The notes: generated by a model from the letters alone, not told the origin. Shown: positions 41,398 to 50,893, counted from the stretch's first letter. The stretch: DNA of 64,000 nucleotides from Aestuariibacter sp. GS-14 (GCF_006494365.1 NZ_VHIP01000018.1:25939-89938); one strand, 5' to 3'. Translations and numbers: made by a program.

Positions 41398-41754
41398 AGC
41401 ATCACCGAAATGTAGACAACGTTATCAAATGCGTAAAATTGATAAATAAATGAAATTAACGGTGTCCAATGTTAAAAATATGTAGACATCCTGCATTTTT
41501 ATGACATCGATGTCAATTATTGATTTAACCGTGAGAATGGTTCAAAACGTTCAACCCGCCCGCTACATCTTGCCGAATGACTAAAAGCGCAGATTAATGT
41601 TTTATTTGAACCGAATTGCGTTAAATACGTTTCGATATTCTCAAAAGTGTGTAAAGTCGATACTATATAAATAACAATAAATGACAGACAGTGCGTTTTT
41701 GCGCACAAACTGTGCAATAACAGTTCCCTACACAATAAAACAAAAGGTTTACAC
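41398..41754. promoter_or_regulatory. divergent control region of GH3 and LacI genes
   Basis: This AT-rich 357-base gap contains no coding frame of merit. It carries a perfect LacI-type palindrome at 41502-41515 and a second, imperfect one, AGACAACGTTATCA, at 41414-41427 close to the GH3 start. Confidence 0.6.
41502..41515. promoter_or_regulatory. operator-like perfect palindrome, LacI type
   Basis: TGACATCGATGTCA is a perfect 14-base palindrome with the central CG typical of LacI-family operators, between the GH3 and LacI genes. Near-copies occur at 33800-33813 and 33619-33632 in front of the receptor and GH78 genes. Confidence 0.65.
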
Positions 41755-42783
41755 ATGGGTAAGGCGACAATCGGCGATGTTGCGAAAGCAGCCGGCGTGT
41801 CTGTAAAAACGGTATCCCGGGTTATAAATAACGAAAGTGGTGTAAAAGACGCCACGCGTCAACGCGTTGCCGAGATTGTAAAGCAACTGGACTTTCGGCC
41901 AAACCTCAATGCTCGTAGCCTCAGAACCCGTCAGTCATACATTATTGGTGTGCTTTTTGTAGATTACAGCGGTAACTTTTATTCTCATAGTATTCTTACC
42001 GGCGCGATTGAAGCCTGCGATCAGGCAGGTTACAACCTGCTTATACGCCCGTTAAAAATCAACGACATTGGCTTTGAGCCCATTATCCGGCAAATGCATG
42101 AACTGTCGAAGCCCGATGGCTACCTTGTTTGCCCACCCTTGTGTGATGATCCCAATGTAATCGCTTTACTGGATGAGCTTGGTGTGCCCTACGTAAGAAT
42201 CGCACCGCTAAATGCAGAAGGTTCACCATTTATTCGCTGTCAGGAAGAAGCAGCCAGTCAAAAGGCGGTTGAACATCTCATCAATCTGGGACATCAGCAA
42301 ATTGCTATGCTGAGTTACCTGAAAGGTCATGGTGCGGGAGCCTGGCGTTTAGCTGGCTATAAGGCCGCATTAAATAAGCACAACATTCCTGTTGTACCTG
42401 AATACATTGAAGAGTATGGCTACGACGAAGAACCCAATATCCTGGACTCTGTGATACGCCGCCTGCTTACTAAAACCCAGGTAAGGCCTACTGCTATATT
42501 CTGTGTGAACGACACACTGGCAGCGTCGGTTTACCGCATTGCCAGCCAGATGGGCTTAAAAATCCCTTATGATCTGTCGATTATTGGCTTTGACGACGAC
42601 CCAATGGTAGAAAACCTGTGGCCGCCATTAACCACTATTCGCCAGCCCATTTCCACAATGGGGAATTATGCTGCCAAAATGCTGATCAAATCACTGGGTA
42701 ATAAACCTACCGCTTTTGAAACGCCTGCGTTAAATTGCGATTTGGTATTGCGCAACTCAACAGGTCCGTATCTTCCCAGTTAA
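41755..42783 (+). CDS. LacI-family transcriptional regulator
   Basis: The 342-residue protein starts with a textbook LacI helix-turn-helix (TIGDVAKAAGVSVKTVSRVINNESGV, residues 4-29) and hinge, then a periplasmic-binding-protein-like sugar-sensing domain (residues 60-335; SYIIGVLFVD, FCVNDTLAASVYRIASQMG, IIGFDDDPM). It is divergent from the GH3 gene and probably controls the GH3-MFS and GH78/receptor transcription units through ATCGAT-centred operators, in response to a liberated sugar. Its TAA stop overlaps that of the convergent EAL gene in a shared TTAA. Confidence 0.93.
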   Translation: MGKATIGDVAKAAGVSVKTVSRVINNESGVKDATRQRVAEIVKQLDFRPNLNARSLRTRQSYIIGVLFVDYSGNFYSHSILTGAIEACDQAGYNLLIRPLKINDIGFEPIIRQMHELSKPDGYLVCPPLCDDPNVIALLDELGVPYVRIAPLNAEGSPFIRCQEEAASQKAVEHLINLGHQQIAMLSYLKGHGAGAWRLAGYKAALNKHNIPVVPEYIEEYGYDEEPNILDSVIRRLLTKTQVRPTAIFCVNDTLAASVYRIASQMGLKIPYDLSIIGFDDDPMVENLWPPLTTIRQPISTMGNYAAKMLIKSLGNKPTAFETPALNCDLVLRNSTGPYLPS

Positions 42784-44873
42784 TACAGGGAAGTATGGTC
42801 AGAGTCACTATTGTTATTTTCGAAGGGGTGCGGACGAGAAAACAAGTACCCCTGACTATAATTAATACCAAGTTCTTCAACACACTGCTGAATAGCCGGA
42901 GAATTAACAAACTCTGCCACCGACAAAATACCGCTGTTACGACAGAAAAAGACAATAGCTTTTACAATTTCATAACTCTTGGTATCTACATCAATACATT
43001 TGATGTACTTGGCGTCGATTTTCAGAATATCGATTTCTAAATCAAGGATCCGTTCAAAATTTGAATATTCTGCACCGAAATCATCAATTGCCAGTTTAAA
43101 ACCTGACTGCTTCAGCGACTTCAACTGTTCGATATGCGTGTTCTTACGCGAACTACTAATACTTTCCAGTACTTCAAGTACAACACGCTCAGGTTTGATG
43201 CGATACTGAGTACACAGCCCCAGTAAAAATGCCTGCAGATATTGTGCATTTAAGTCGTACTCAGTGATATTAATTGAAAAGGTATAAGTATGATTTGCCA
43301 TTACATCAAATGCCCGGCTAATTACCGCCCGGGATAATGCAGGTAATAAACCGGACACCTGCGCAGCTTCCAAAAAACCCACTGGCCGGATAATTACGCC
43401 ATTGTCGTTGATACGCGCAAGTACTTCAAAATGTGTGATCTCACCTGTTTTATTGTTACGGATCCCCTGAAAATAGGGCTCCACCGCATGCTGATTTAGC
43501 GCTCGGTGCAACAGGTTGTTTGCTTCCGCGTATTTATGCTGCCTGGTGACTTTTTGCGACTCTTCTGAATCGGAATAAATAACGCAACTCGGCTTGCCTA
43601 ACTCGCGGCTTTCCCGCAGAGCAGCAGACGCCAGCCTCAACAAATCTGTCGTTCCATAGCTTCCCGAGAACGACAAGGAGACATAAATACTGATGTCGTC
43701 TGTAGTAACCTGATTTACCGCAAAAAAACTTCTTAATTTGCTGGCTACCGAGTTCAGTTGTACTTCATCTTCAAACAGTATCGCGTATTTTCCTGGCCCT
43801 ACCCCAGCGCACAAATCCGCGTGCACCAATAATTGAATTAAGCTGCCAGTTGCCCGAATAAGCTGATCACACACTTCAAAACCGTAGGCTTCATTGAGGT
43901 AACGCAATCCATCGATGGCCACCATAAGTAACCACTTGGTTTGGCTCGACTGCATCCGTTCAGTAAGCGCAGCTTTACTGGCCAGTTTACTGAGTGGATC
44001 AGTATTCAACAGGTACAGATTGCGCTCTTCTACTGTTTTTAATCGGGTTAAATCCATATAGAGCGCGGTGTATCGAAAAACCTCGGAATGACCCACTTTG
44101 ATTTGATTAACCGACACCCATTGCTTGAGCAGCCTGCCATTGGCATGTCGGTTGGTAATTTCGCCCTGCCACTGACCGGTTTGCTGAATTTGCGCCCAAA
44201 AAGTAGCGTAAAACTCCCGGTTGTGTAAGCCCGAGGAAAACACCCTGGGGTTTTTGCCAACGATGTCATTTCTGGACAAGCCAAACATGTCACAAAAGGA
44301 ATCATTTACCTCAATAATTTCCAACTCTTTATTAGCAACCAGGATGGCTTCTGCTGAGCTTGTAAACATGGACGAAAATAGCTGCAGAGTTTCTTCCTTT
44401 TTACGACGCTCAATTTCCGCGGAAATACGGTGACTGGCAATTTCAAACAGGATTTTTAATTCTTCGTTGTTGGTGTTGGTTGAAAAATTCAGCGCAACAA
44501 GAATGCCGAACACTCTGGATTGAGAGTCGTGCAGCGGCATACCGAAATAGGATTTAATGCCCATGTCCACCAGCATTGTATCTTTGGGAAACTTGGCGCA
44601 AACATCGGAAGTATGAAAGCAGATATTGTCTTTCGACACGTCTTCACATGGCGTATTGGCCAGCGAGTAAGTGAAATTTTCGGCTAACTTGCCGTTAGCC
44701 GCCAGAGACAACGTTTCGGCATAAGTATGATGCTTATCTAATTTACCAATAAATACAAAGTTACAATCAAGTATGTCCGACAACGCGAGCACAACCAGAT
44801 CAAAATAGTTCTGCCCACTGGTTTTGCCAACCAGGTCAGAAAAGCGGCGCAATTTATCCAGAATATTAACCAT
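42780..44873 (-). CDS. GAF-PAS-GGDEF-EAL protein, probable c-di-GMP phosphodiesterase
   Basis: The 697-residue cytoplasmic protein has a GAF domain (about residues 15-155), a PAS domain (160-275, with DSFCDMFGLSRNDIVGKNPR), a GGDEF-like domain (285-440) and an EAL domain (450-690). The GGDEF motif is degenerate (GPGKY where GGDEF is expected), so no cyclase activity is expected; it may bind GTP as a regulator. The EAL domain keeps its catalytic set: FEVLARI (EVL variant of EAL), INITEYD, LEVLES, the DDFGAEYSN pair of Asp, LKIDAKYI lysine, AEFV and QGYLFSRP, so hydrolysis of c-di-GMP is likely. ATG at 44873 follows AGG by seven bases; the upstream TTG start is poorer. Confidence 0.92.
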   Translation of the reverse strand: MVNILDKLRRFSDLVGKTSGQNYFDLVVLALSDILDCNFVFIGKLDKHHTYAETLSLAANGKLAENFTYSLANTPCEDVSKDNICFHTSDVCAKFPKDTMLVDMGIKSYFGMPLHDSQSRVFGILVALNFSTNTNNEELKILFEIASHRISAEIERRKKEETLQLFSSMFTSSAEAILVANKELEIIEVNDSFCDMFGLSRNDIVGKNPRVFSSGLHNREFYATFWAQIQQTGQWQGEITNRHANGRLLKQWVSVNQIKVGHSEVFRYTALYMDLTRLKTVEERNLYLLNTDPLSKLASKAALTERMQSSQTKWLLMVAIDGLRYLNEAYGFEVCDQLIRATGSLIQLLVHADLCAGVGPGKYAILFEDEVQLNSVASKLRSFFAVNQVTTDDISIYVSLSFSGSYGTTDLLRLASAALRESRELGKPSCVIYSDSEESQKVTRQHKYAEANNLLHRALNQHAVEPYFQGIRNNKTGEITHFEVLARINDNGVIIRPVGFLEAAQVSGLLPALSRAVISRAFDVMANHTYTFSINITEYDLNAQYLQAFLLGLCTQYRIKPERVVLEVLESISSSRKNTHIEQLKSLKQSGFKLAIDDFGAEYSNFERILDLEIDILKIDAKYIKCIDVDTKSYEIVKAIVFFCRNSGILSVAEFVNSPAIQQCVEELGINYSQGYLFSRPHPFENNNSDSDHTSLY

Positions 44874-45152
44874 CGCACACCTAACAGGAAGCCCAATTGC
44901 CGTAATTATGTTCAACAATACAACAACAACCCTATCACAGTTTAACTGTGTAGAGCGTCAGTTCATCGCACGTGTTTAATAACTGAACCAGTACTAAGTA
45001 TTTTGCACTATAGCACAATTACACTTTAGTATAACTATATGATTTATTAACATTTTTTAAACAATATTACATAATTAAAGTCACTGACTTAACATGTAAA
45101 TTACAACACGGTGGGTACTGCACAAAACACAGTGGGGTATAAATAACGGGTA
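44874..45152. other. AT-rich intergenic region
   Basis: About 280 bases upstream of the EAL gene and downstream of htpG. I see no ORF, repeat or convincing regulatory site except the htpG terminator at its right edge. Confidence 0.5.
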
Positions 45153-45187
45153 TAAAAAAGCCTTCCACTCCGGGAAGGCTTTTTGTT
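45153..45187 (-). terminator. intrinsic terminator of htpG
   Basis: On the minus strand AGCCTTCC / GGAAGGCT forms an 8-bp stem followed by a T-run, 18 bases after the htpG stop. A-rich and T-rich arms at both sides. Confidence 0.9.
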
Positions 45188-45204
45188 CGGTATTTGCCTG
45201 GCAG

Positions 45205-47127
45205 CTATTTAGCTAAGCTTGCCAACAATCCATTCAGGTTCTTCACAAAAGAAGCCGGATCTTTCAGGCTCCCCTGTTCTGAGAGCGCAGCCTGATCAAA
45301 CAACACTTCGGCCCAGCTCTTAAACAGAGTTTCGTCTTGCACATCCGCCAGTATTTTAACCAACTGATGCTCAGGGTTCAGTTCAAAGTGATATTTCACT
45401 GCTGGTACTGGCTGACCTGCCGCTTCCATCAGTTTCATCATTTGCGTGGTCATGCCGTGCTCATCTGCAACAATACACGCAGGCGATTCTGTAAGACGGT
45501 GAGTAAACTTCACGTCCAGTACTTTGTCACCTAATGCCGCTTTAGCGCGTTCCAGTACACCTTCAATTTGTTTGCTGGCTTCTTCCTGGGCCTTTTTGGT
45601 TTCTTCGTCGTCGAGATCACCTAAATCCAGGTCGCCGCGAGCAATTGAACGCAGTTGCTTACCTTCAAATTCATGTAGGTGTTGCATTAACCATTCGTCA
45701 ATGCGCTCACCCATTAGCAGCACTTCAATGCCTTTCTTCTTAAAGATTTCCAGGTGAGGGCTGTTTTTCGCAGCCTGGTAACTATCGGCAGTCACATAGT
45801 AAATCTTTTCCTGACCTTCTTTCATGCGAGAGATGTAGTCAGCAAGTGACACATTTTGCGTACTGTTGTCGTTGTGCGTTGACGCAAAGCGCAACAAGCC
45901 AGCGATCTTCTCACGGTTTGAGAAATCTTCGGCCGGACCTTCTTTCAGTACATTACCGAATTCATTCCAGAACAACTGATACTTCTCAGCATCATTTTTG
46001 GCCATGCGCTCCAGCATTTGCAGCACGCGTTTAGTGCAGCCCTGACGCAGGTTCTGAGTAACCTTGTTGTCTTGCAAAATTTCGCGCGACACGTTCAGCG
46101 GCAAGTCATTAGAGTCGAGCAAGCCTTTTACAAAGCGCAGATAAGTAGGCATAAACTGTTCGGCGTCGTCCATAATAAACACGCGCTGCACATACAGTTT
46201 CAAGCCATGGCTCTGATCGCGGTTCCACAAATCAAACGGCGCCTTGCTTGGAATGTACAACAGGCTGGTATATTCGGTTTTACCTTCAACTCTGTTGTGC
46301 GCCCAGCTCATTGGGTCGGCAAAGTCGTGCGAAATATGCTTGTAGAACTCAGTATATTCTTCGTCAGTGATTTCTGACTTATCGCGAGTCCACAACGCCG
46401 TTGCTTTGTTCACCGTTTCCCACTCGCCATCCTGACCCGGGATCTTCTCGCCATCAGGGCCTTCGCTTTCTGCTACCGGCTCTTTCCACATTCTTACCGG
46501 AATGCTGATGTGATCGGAATATTTGCTAATGATTGAACGTAAACGCCAGTCATCGGCGAATTCTTTTTCATCGTCGCGCAGGAATAGGGTAATTTCAGTA
46601 CCGCGAGTAGCTTTCTCGATATTGCCAACGGTGAAGTCACCTTCCCCGGCAGAGGTCCACTCTACGCCCTGATCAGCAGGCTGACCTGCTGCTCGGGTAC
46701 GCACAACCACTTTATCGGCCACAATAAATGCAGAGTAGAAACCTACCCCGAACTGACCAATCAATTGTGAATCTTTTGCCGCATCACCCGACAGTTTAGT
46801 GAAGAAATCTTTGGTACCCGATTTTGCAATGGTTCCCAGGTTTTCAATTACTTCGTCGCGAGTCATACCAATGCCGTTGTCGGCAATGGTTAGCGTGCCA
46901 GCGTCTTTATCGACACTCAGTTTTACGCACAGATCACCATCATTTTCGTACAAGCTGTCGTTTTCTAATGCTTTAAAGCGCAGTTTGTCGGCCGCATCAG
47001 CAGCGTTAGAGACAAGCTCACGTAAAAAGATTTCCTTGTTCGAATAGAGTGAATGGATCATCAAATGCAGAAGTTGTTTTACTTCCGTTTGAAATCCATG
47101 AGTTTCTTGATGGGCCACGTCAGCCAT
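45205..47127 (-). CDS. htpG: Hsp90 chaperone HtpG
   Basis: HtpG is the bacterial Hsp90, an ATP-driven dimeric cytosolic chaperone. The N-terminal GHKL ATPase domain has [18 protein letters not shown] (Asn for Mg), DNGIGMT, and [11 protein letters not shown]; the middle and C-terminal dimerisation domains follow. Length (640) is normal. AGGAGA lies 11 bases before the ATG. It follows recR with a 167-base gap, as in the conserved apt-dnaX-ybaB-recR-htpG-adk order. Confidence 0.97.
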   Translation of the reverse strand: MADVAHQETHGFQTEVKQLLHLMIHSLYSNKEIFLRELVSNAADAADKLRFKALENDSLYENDGDLCVKLSVDKDAGTLTIADNGIGMTRDEVIENLGTIAKSGTKDFFTKLSGDAAKDSQLIGQFGVGFYSAFIVADKVVVRTRAAGQPADQGVEWTSAGEGDFTVGNIEKATRGTEITLFLRDDEKEFADDWRLRSIISKYSDHISIPVRMWKEPVAESEGPDGEKIPGQDGEWETVNKATALWTRDKSEITDEEYTEFYKHISHDFADPMSWAHNRVEGKTEYTSLLYIPSKAPFDLWNRDQSHGLKLYVQRVFIMDDAEQFMPTYLRFVKGLLDSNDLPLNVSREILQDNKVTQNLRQGCTKRVLQMLERMAKNDAEKYQLFWNEFGNVLKEGPAEDFSNREKIAGLLRFASTHNDNSTQNVSLADYISRMKEGQEKIYYVTADSYQAAKNSPHLEIFKKKGIEVLLMGERIDEWLMQHLHEFEGKQLRSIARGDLDLGDLDDEETKKAQEEASKQIEGVLERAKAALGDKVLDVKFTHRLTESPACIVADEHGMTTQMMKLMEAAGQPVPAVKYHFELNPEHQLVKILADVQDETLFKSWAEVLFDQAALSEQGSLKDPASFVKNLNGLLASLAK

Positions 47128-47294
47128 AAACCAGATTCTCCTAGACAGATAGAATAATTCAGTTAGGAAGGTGTGGACTCATACCGGCAAATTCAACACC
47201 ACGACAAGAAAAAACCGGCAAAAAAGTAAGGGATTGAATAAAGACTGAACAAATAGCGTGCGACGAAGCGGATGTCGCACGCAGAATACGTAAA

Positions 47295-47894
47295 TCAGAG
47301 CGTACGGCGACCGGAAAATGCGTGAGTAAGTGTGTTACCGTCAATAAATTCCAATTCGCCACCAATTGGCACACCATGGGCAATGCGACTGGCTGTAACC
47401 GTGTGCTTCTGGCAAAGCTGGGCAATGTAATGGGCTGTAGCCTCACCTTCCACGGTGGGATTGGTTGCCAGAATGACTTCTTTCAGGGTGCCATCGGCAA
47501 TACGGGTTTCCAGTTCATCCAGGCCGATTTCTCCCGGCCCTATGCCGTCGATGGGTGAAAGATGGCCCATCAGAACAAAATAGGTGCCTTTGAACGACAT
47601 AGTTTGTTCAATGGCCATGACATCTTGCGGACTTTCCACCACGCATAGCTGCCCGCTGTCCTGGCGCTGAGGATGATTACAGATATCGCAGACACTTTGC
47701 TCAGTGAAGTTGCGGCACTGCTGACAGTGACCAATATGCTCCATAGCGTTGTGAAGCGCAGCGCTTAACGTACGGGCACCATCGCGATTGCGCTCCAGCA
47801 AATGAAACGCCATCCGCTGCGCGCTCTTGTTCCCTACTCCGGGTAAACAGGTAAACGCGCTGATCAATTCCGCCAACATTGGACTGTACTTCAT
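47295..47894 (-). CDS. recR: recombination mediator RecR
   Basis: RecR works with RecF/RecO to load RecA onto gapped DNA. The 199-residue protein has the helix-hairpin-helix [17 protein letters not shown] (residues 17-33), a four-cysteine zinc finger [16 protein letters not shown] (residues 57-72) and the Toprim domain beginning [16 protein letters not shown] (from about residue 82). Its usual neighbour ybaB is 3 kb away, separated by the SPFH/NAD-kinase/Nudix module. Confidence 0.97.
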   Translation of the reverse strand: MKYSPMLAELISAFTCLPGVGNKSAQRMAFHLLERNRDGARTLSAALHNAMEHIGHCQQCRNFTEQSVCDICNHPQRQDSGQLCVVESPQDVMAIEQTMSFKGTYFVLMGHLSPIDGIGPGEIGLDELETRIADGTLKEVILATNPTVEGEATAHYIAQLCQKHTVTASRIAHGVPIGGELEFIDGNTLTHAFSGRRTL

Positions 47895-48028
47895 AACATG
47901 CGTGCCTTTTGTTAACTAATGCGTTTATTGAAGCAGATACGTCATACTTCAATGCAGATTGGATAATGGACGTGAATTATAAAGAAATTCTGACGGAATG
48001 TTAGCTGTAAAAAACGGGATTAACCGCA

Positions 48029-48952
48029 TCAGGCTACCACCACGTTTCCTCTAATCTGGCTTAAGCCAATGTGCGCAACCGTTCCGGCATTAAATTCAAT
48101 ACAATCGGATTCTATGCCATCTGAAAAAATAACGCCGTTTTCAGCCATTTTAGACGTAAGGGTTAATTGTTCATGCATTGTAATTTTGCCGAATGTTAAT
48201 TCGCAGTGCGTTACATGAGAGGGAAACGGCTCTCTTACACTGTAATACAAAAAGTGACTGTCCCAGGCAAATCCTTTGTCCAGTCCAGTGCGAACCGGCT
48301 GCCCGGCAATACCGCTGGCGCCGGCCAATACACTTTTAAACCAACCGGTAGAGCCCATACCCGTAGACACAATCACCCCTGAAGAACTTTGTTCTTCAGC
48401 ATGCCCACCAATGGCCAGTTTGTAACGTGCCGACGTATGAGATTTGGGCCCGATAAACAAATCGTTAACTGCCAGTAAGCGTTGCCCCAAATTCGTATTC
48501 ACTTCAGCTATGCTAACCGACGAGGTTTTTATGCCCCCCTGAACCAGTTGACTCACCACAGCAACGGCATCTTCCGGTAAAAACGGTAACAACACCCCGT
48601 CGAACAAATCCGGCAATGGATTGATCCCAATGATAGGCTGGCCATTTAAGTACTTCATTACATTTGCCACCAGCCCATCCTGCCCCAGCACCACTATTAT
48701 ATCGTCTTTAGCAAATTGGAAACTGGGCAAAAAACTGCGCTCGAGTACCAGTACTCTGGCCAGCTTTACGAGATGACTTTGTATGTTGTCCAGGGTGTGC
48801 TGAAAACGGTTGTGTTCGTCCTGGTATCCATCAAAGGACTCCCCTAAATGCTCAAGGTAAAATTTTGCCTGCCCTAATGTGCAGTATTTTTCCTTTAACT
48901 CCTGCAAACGCGTTTTTCTTACCACGATAACCACTTTGCGATCGGTACTCAT
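48029..48952 (-). CDS. divergent NAD-kinase-fold protein
   Basis: The 307-residue protein shows the NAD kinase (ATP-NAD kinase, DGK-like) fold, but the motifs deviate. GQDG (about residue 90) replaces GGDG, LAVNDLFIG corresponds to the ALNE motif, and STGMGSTGWFKS corresponds to the TPTGSTAY nucleotide loop. The first ~60 residues (RLQELKEKYCTLGQAKFYLEHLGESFDGYQDEHNRF) are helical and not part of classical NadK. It lies 13 bases after an SPFH gene and shares its control region with a Nudix-type regulator, so NAD or a relative is the likely ligand or substrate. Whether it phosphorylates NAD or only binds a nucleotide is unknown. GGGGGG precedes the ATG. Confidence 0.82.
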   Translation of the reverse strand: MSTDRKVVIVVRKTRLQELKEKYCTLGQAKFYLEHLGESFDGYQDEHNRFQHTLDNIQSHLVKLARVLVLERSFLPSFQFAKDDIIVVLGQDGLVANVMKYLNGQPIIGINPLPDLFDGVLLPFLPEDAVAVVSQLVQGGIKTSSVSIAEVNTNLGQRLLAVNDLFIGPKSHTSARYKLAIGGHAEEQSSSGVIVSTGMGSTGWFKSVLAGASGIAGQPVRTGLDKGFAWDSHFLYYSVREPFPSHVTHCELTFGKITMHEQLTLTSKMAENGVIFSDGIESDCIEFNAGTVAHIGLSQIRGNVVVA

Positions 48953-48965
48953 TGGCTATCCCCCC

Positions 48966-49970
48966 TTAACGAATCAGTGACTGTAGCAATTCGGGGGAGA
49001 AATTAAGGCTGCCCACTTTATTCTCGCCTTTAGTCAGGTTCTCAATGGCTTGTGCGATTAGCTGCTCAGGGCGTGCAGCATTCATATTCATTACTTTTAA
49101 GCGTTCCAAATCAATGTCATTGAACGCCGCCAACTGGGCTTTAAGATCATAGGCCTTGGCATCGGCCTGGGCTTTCGAATTGGCGTTTTCCAATTCCACC
49201 AGTTCCGCGCGTTTGCGCTCGTTGTCTGTTCTGGCCAGTAGCTTTTCCTGATCCATATTGAACTGCTGCTGTAGCTTTTCGCGCTCAGCTTCCAGCGCTT
49301 GTTTTTCCAAATCCTGTTGCTTGCGGGCAATGGCTTTTTCGGTTTCCAGCTCTTCTTCACGCACCTGTTTTTCTTTCTCAATACTCGACAAACGGCGGGC
49401 GTAAATGGCATTGTCTGCGTCGCGCAATAACGCTTCACGCACTTCGGCTTCCAGCGCTTTGGCTGTTTCCGGTGCCGGAGAAATTGCCGTTAATGACACC
49501 TCGGTAATTTCGATGCCTAAACGCTGAAGGTTGCTTTGCACTGGCAGTTGTTCCTGTAGCGCTGAGGTAAGCACCTTTGCACTGCTCAGCGCTTGTTGCA
49601 GATTCATAGACTCCATGGCATTACGCACTACTACCTGCACGCTGCGCATAATGCGTTCATCCAGTCCTTCCGGCTCATCCGATAAATACATGCCTTTTGC
49701 ATTTATGGAAAAATTGATCATTTGTGCTGCGGCTTCAGGACGGTCAATACGAAACGTTATCTGGCCTTGCACCGTGATTTCCTGAAAGTCCTTGGTTTTC
49801 ATTCGAAACACAAAGGGCAACTCCTTACTGCTCAATGGCACCGCCACAATAGACGCATTAGGTGCATAGTAATAAAAGCTGGTGCCTCGTCCCTGCAGCT
49901 TCACTGCACCATTTTTAAACAGCATTACGTGAGTAGATGGGTCAGCTTTATAAAAGTTAATTCCAAACAT
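48966..49970 (-). CDS. SPFH/Band 7-domain protein without membrane anchor
   Basis: The 334-residue protein has an SPFH domain (about residues 5-180, with FRMKTKDFQEITVQGQITFRI) followed by a long charged coiled coil (about residues 185-290, rich in Glu/Lys/Arg/Ala) and a short C-terminal region. Unlike flotillins or HflK it has no N-terminal membrane helix, so it is probably cytoplasmic or peripherally attached. SPFH proteins form large ring- or cage-like oligomers that enclose partner proteins. Here the partner is probably the NAD-kinase-fold protein encoded 13 bases downstream. AGAGGA lies eight bases before the ATG. Two TGTC-N5-GACA sites lie just upstream. Confidence 0.85.
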   Translation of the reverse strand: MFGINFYKADPSTHVMLFKNGAVKLQGRGTSFYYYAPNASIVAVPLSSKELPFVFRMKTKDFQEITVQGQITFRIDRPEAAAQMINFSINAKGMYLSDEPEGLDERIMRSVQVVVRNAMESMNLQQALSSAKVLTSALQEQLPVQSNLQRLGIEITEVSLTAISPAPETAKALEAEVREALLRDADNAIYARRLSSIEKEKQVREEELETEKAIARKQQDLEKQALEAEREKLQQQFNMDQEKLLARTDNERKRAELVELENANSKAQADAKAYDLKAQLAAFNDIDLERLKVMNMNAARPEQLIAQAIENLTKGENKVGSLNFSPELLQSLIR

Positions 49971-49993
49971 GATAAATTCCTCTTTTCATTAAA

Positions 49994-50006
49994 TGTCTCA
50001 ACGACA
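49994..50006. promoter_or_regulatory. operator-like palindrome TGTC-N5-GACA, site 1
   Basis: TGTCTCAACGACA, 24 bases upstream of the SPFH start. One of three similar palindromes in the divergent control region. Confidence 0.65.
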
Positions 50007-50017
50007 CTTTTAATATA

Positions 50018-50030
50018 TGTCTAAGAGACA
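50018..50030. promoter_or_regulatory. operator-like palindrome TGTC-N5-GACA, site 2
   Basis: TGTCTAAGAGACA, centred 24 bases from site 1, i.e. a little more than two helical turns. The same palindromic half-sites are used. Confidence 0.65.
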
Positions 50031-50099
50031 TTTTTGTAAATACACAAATTTCATGATTTTTTTATATTTGCAATAAGGTCTTGAATTGACGACAATTAA

Positions 50100-50112
50100 T
50101 GTCACAAAGACA
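50100..50112. promoter_or_regulatory. operator-like palindrome TGTC-N5-GACA, site 3
   Basis: TGTCACAAAGACA, 17 bases upstream of the Nudix-regulator start codon, where it could autoregulate that gene. Confidence 0.65.
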
Positions 50113-50129
50113 CATAATGAGAAATCATC

Positions 50130-50804
50130 ATGATCACCAGTCCGTTACTTACTATCGACAACGTATTGTTCACTGTGCACGATGGCATCCTTAAAGTGCT
50201 GATGGTGAAGCGTTCTATCGAGCCCTATTCAGGGCTGTGGTCGTTACCTGGCGGTATTGTAGATCCGGCTACCGACACATCAACAGAAGACACCGCACTG
50301 CGAAAGTTACGGGAAAAAGCCGGTGTGAAGCCGAATTACCTTGAACAACTGGAAGTCTTCTCCGGGCATGATAGGGATCCGCGCGGATTTACCGTTACCA
50401 TTGTATATTATGCCCTGATTGGTTATCAGCAGGCCGAGGTACACATTCATACCGTAGACGACGCAGAGTGGGTTTCCCTACCGCAGATAGCACAATTGAA
50501 TCTGGCATTTGATCACAAAAAGATCATAAACGTGGCATTGGAACGACTGCGCCAGAAAACCCTGTATTCCATGGTGCCGGTATTCTGTTTACCCAGCTTA
50601 TTCACTATTTCAGATTTAAAACAAGTAATTGAAACAATTATAGAAAAGCCCATTCAACGAAAATCACTCATGCGCAGGGTTGAAGCCAGTGGCATGTTTG
50701 AAGAAGTGGACGAGAAAGCTGCTACGGGCAAGCGTATGGCACAACTATATAAACTCAAAGACAACTTTAACATTGTTAACTTCGAACGGAATTTGAGTTT
50801 TTAG
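50130..50804 (+). CDS. Nudix-domain transcriptional regulator (NrtR-like)
   Basis: The 224-residue protein joins a Nudix fold (about residues 5-140) to a C-terminal winged helix (about 150-220; TISDLKQVIETI...KSLMRRVEASGM), the NrtR architecture. NrtR proteins sense ADP-ribose or related NAD metabolites and repress NAD genes. The Nudix box is degenerate: in ALRKLREKAGV the glutamates of the RE-x-x-EE catalytic core are partly replaced by Lys, so it should bind but not hydrolyse nucleotide, as in NrtR sensors. It is divergent from the SPFH/NAD-kinase-fold genes, with three palindromes between them. The ribosome site is weak. Confidence 0.88.
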   Translation: MITSPLLTIDNVLFTVHDGILKVLMVKRSIEPYSGLWSLPGGIVDPATDTSTEDTALRKLREKAGVKPNYLEQLEVFSGHDRDPRGFTVTIVYYALIGYQQAEVHIHTVDDAEWVSLPQIAQLNLAFDHKKIINVALERLRQKTLYSMVPVFCLPSLFTISDLKQVIETIIEKPIQRKSLMRRVEASGMFEEVDEKAATGKRMAQLYKLKDNFNIVNFERNLSF

Positions 50805-50863
50805 GAATGGCTCAGTTTTGTATTTGAAATGCTCATCTTCACAAGCACTATTATTCTGTTTAC

Positions 50864-50893
50864 AAAAAAGCTCCGGTAAACACCAGAGCTTTT
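50864..50893. terminator. bidirectional terminator-like hairpin
   Basis: AGCTCCGGT / ACCAGAGCT (9 bp, one mismatch) with A-run before and T-run after. It follows the Nudix-regulator gene and faces the convergent ybaB gene. Confidence 0.75.
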
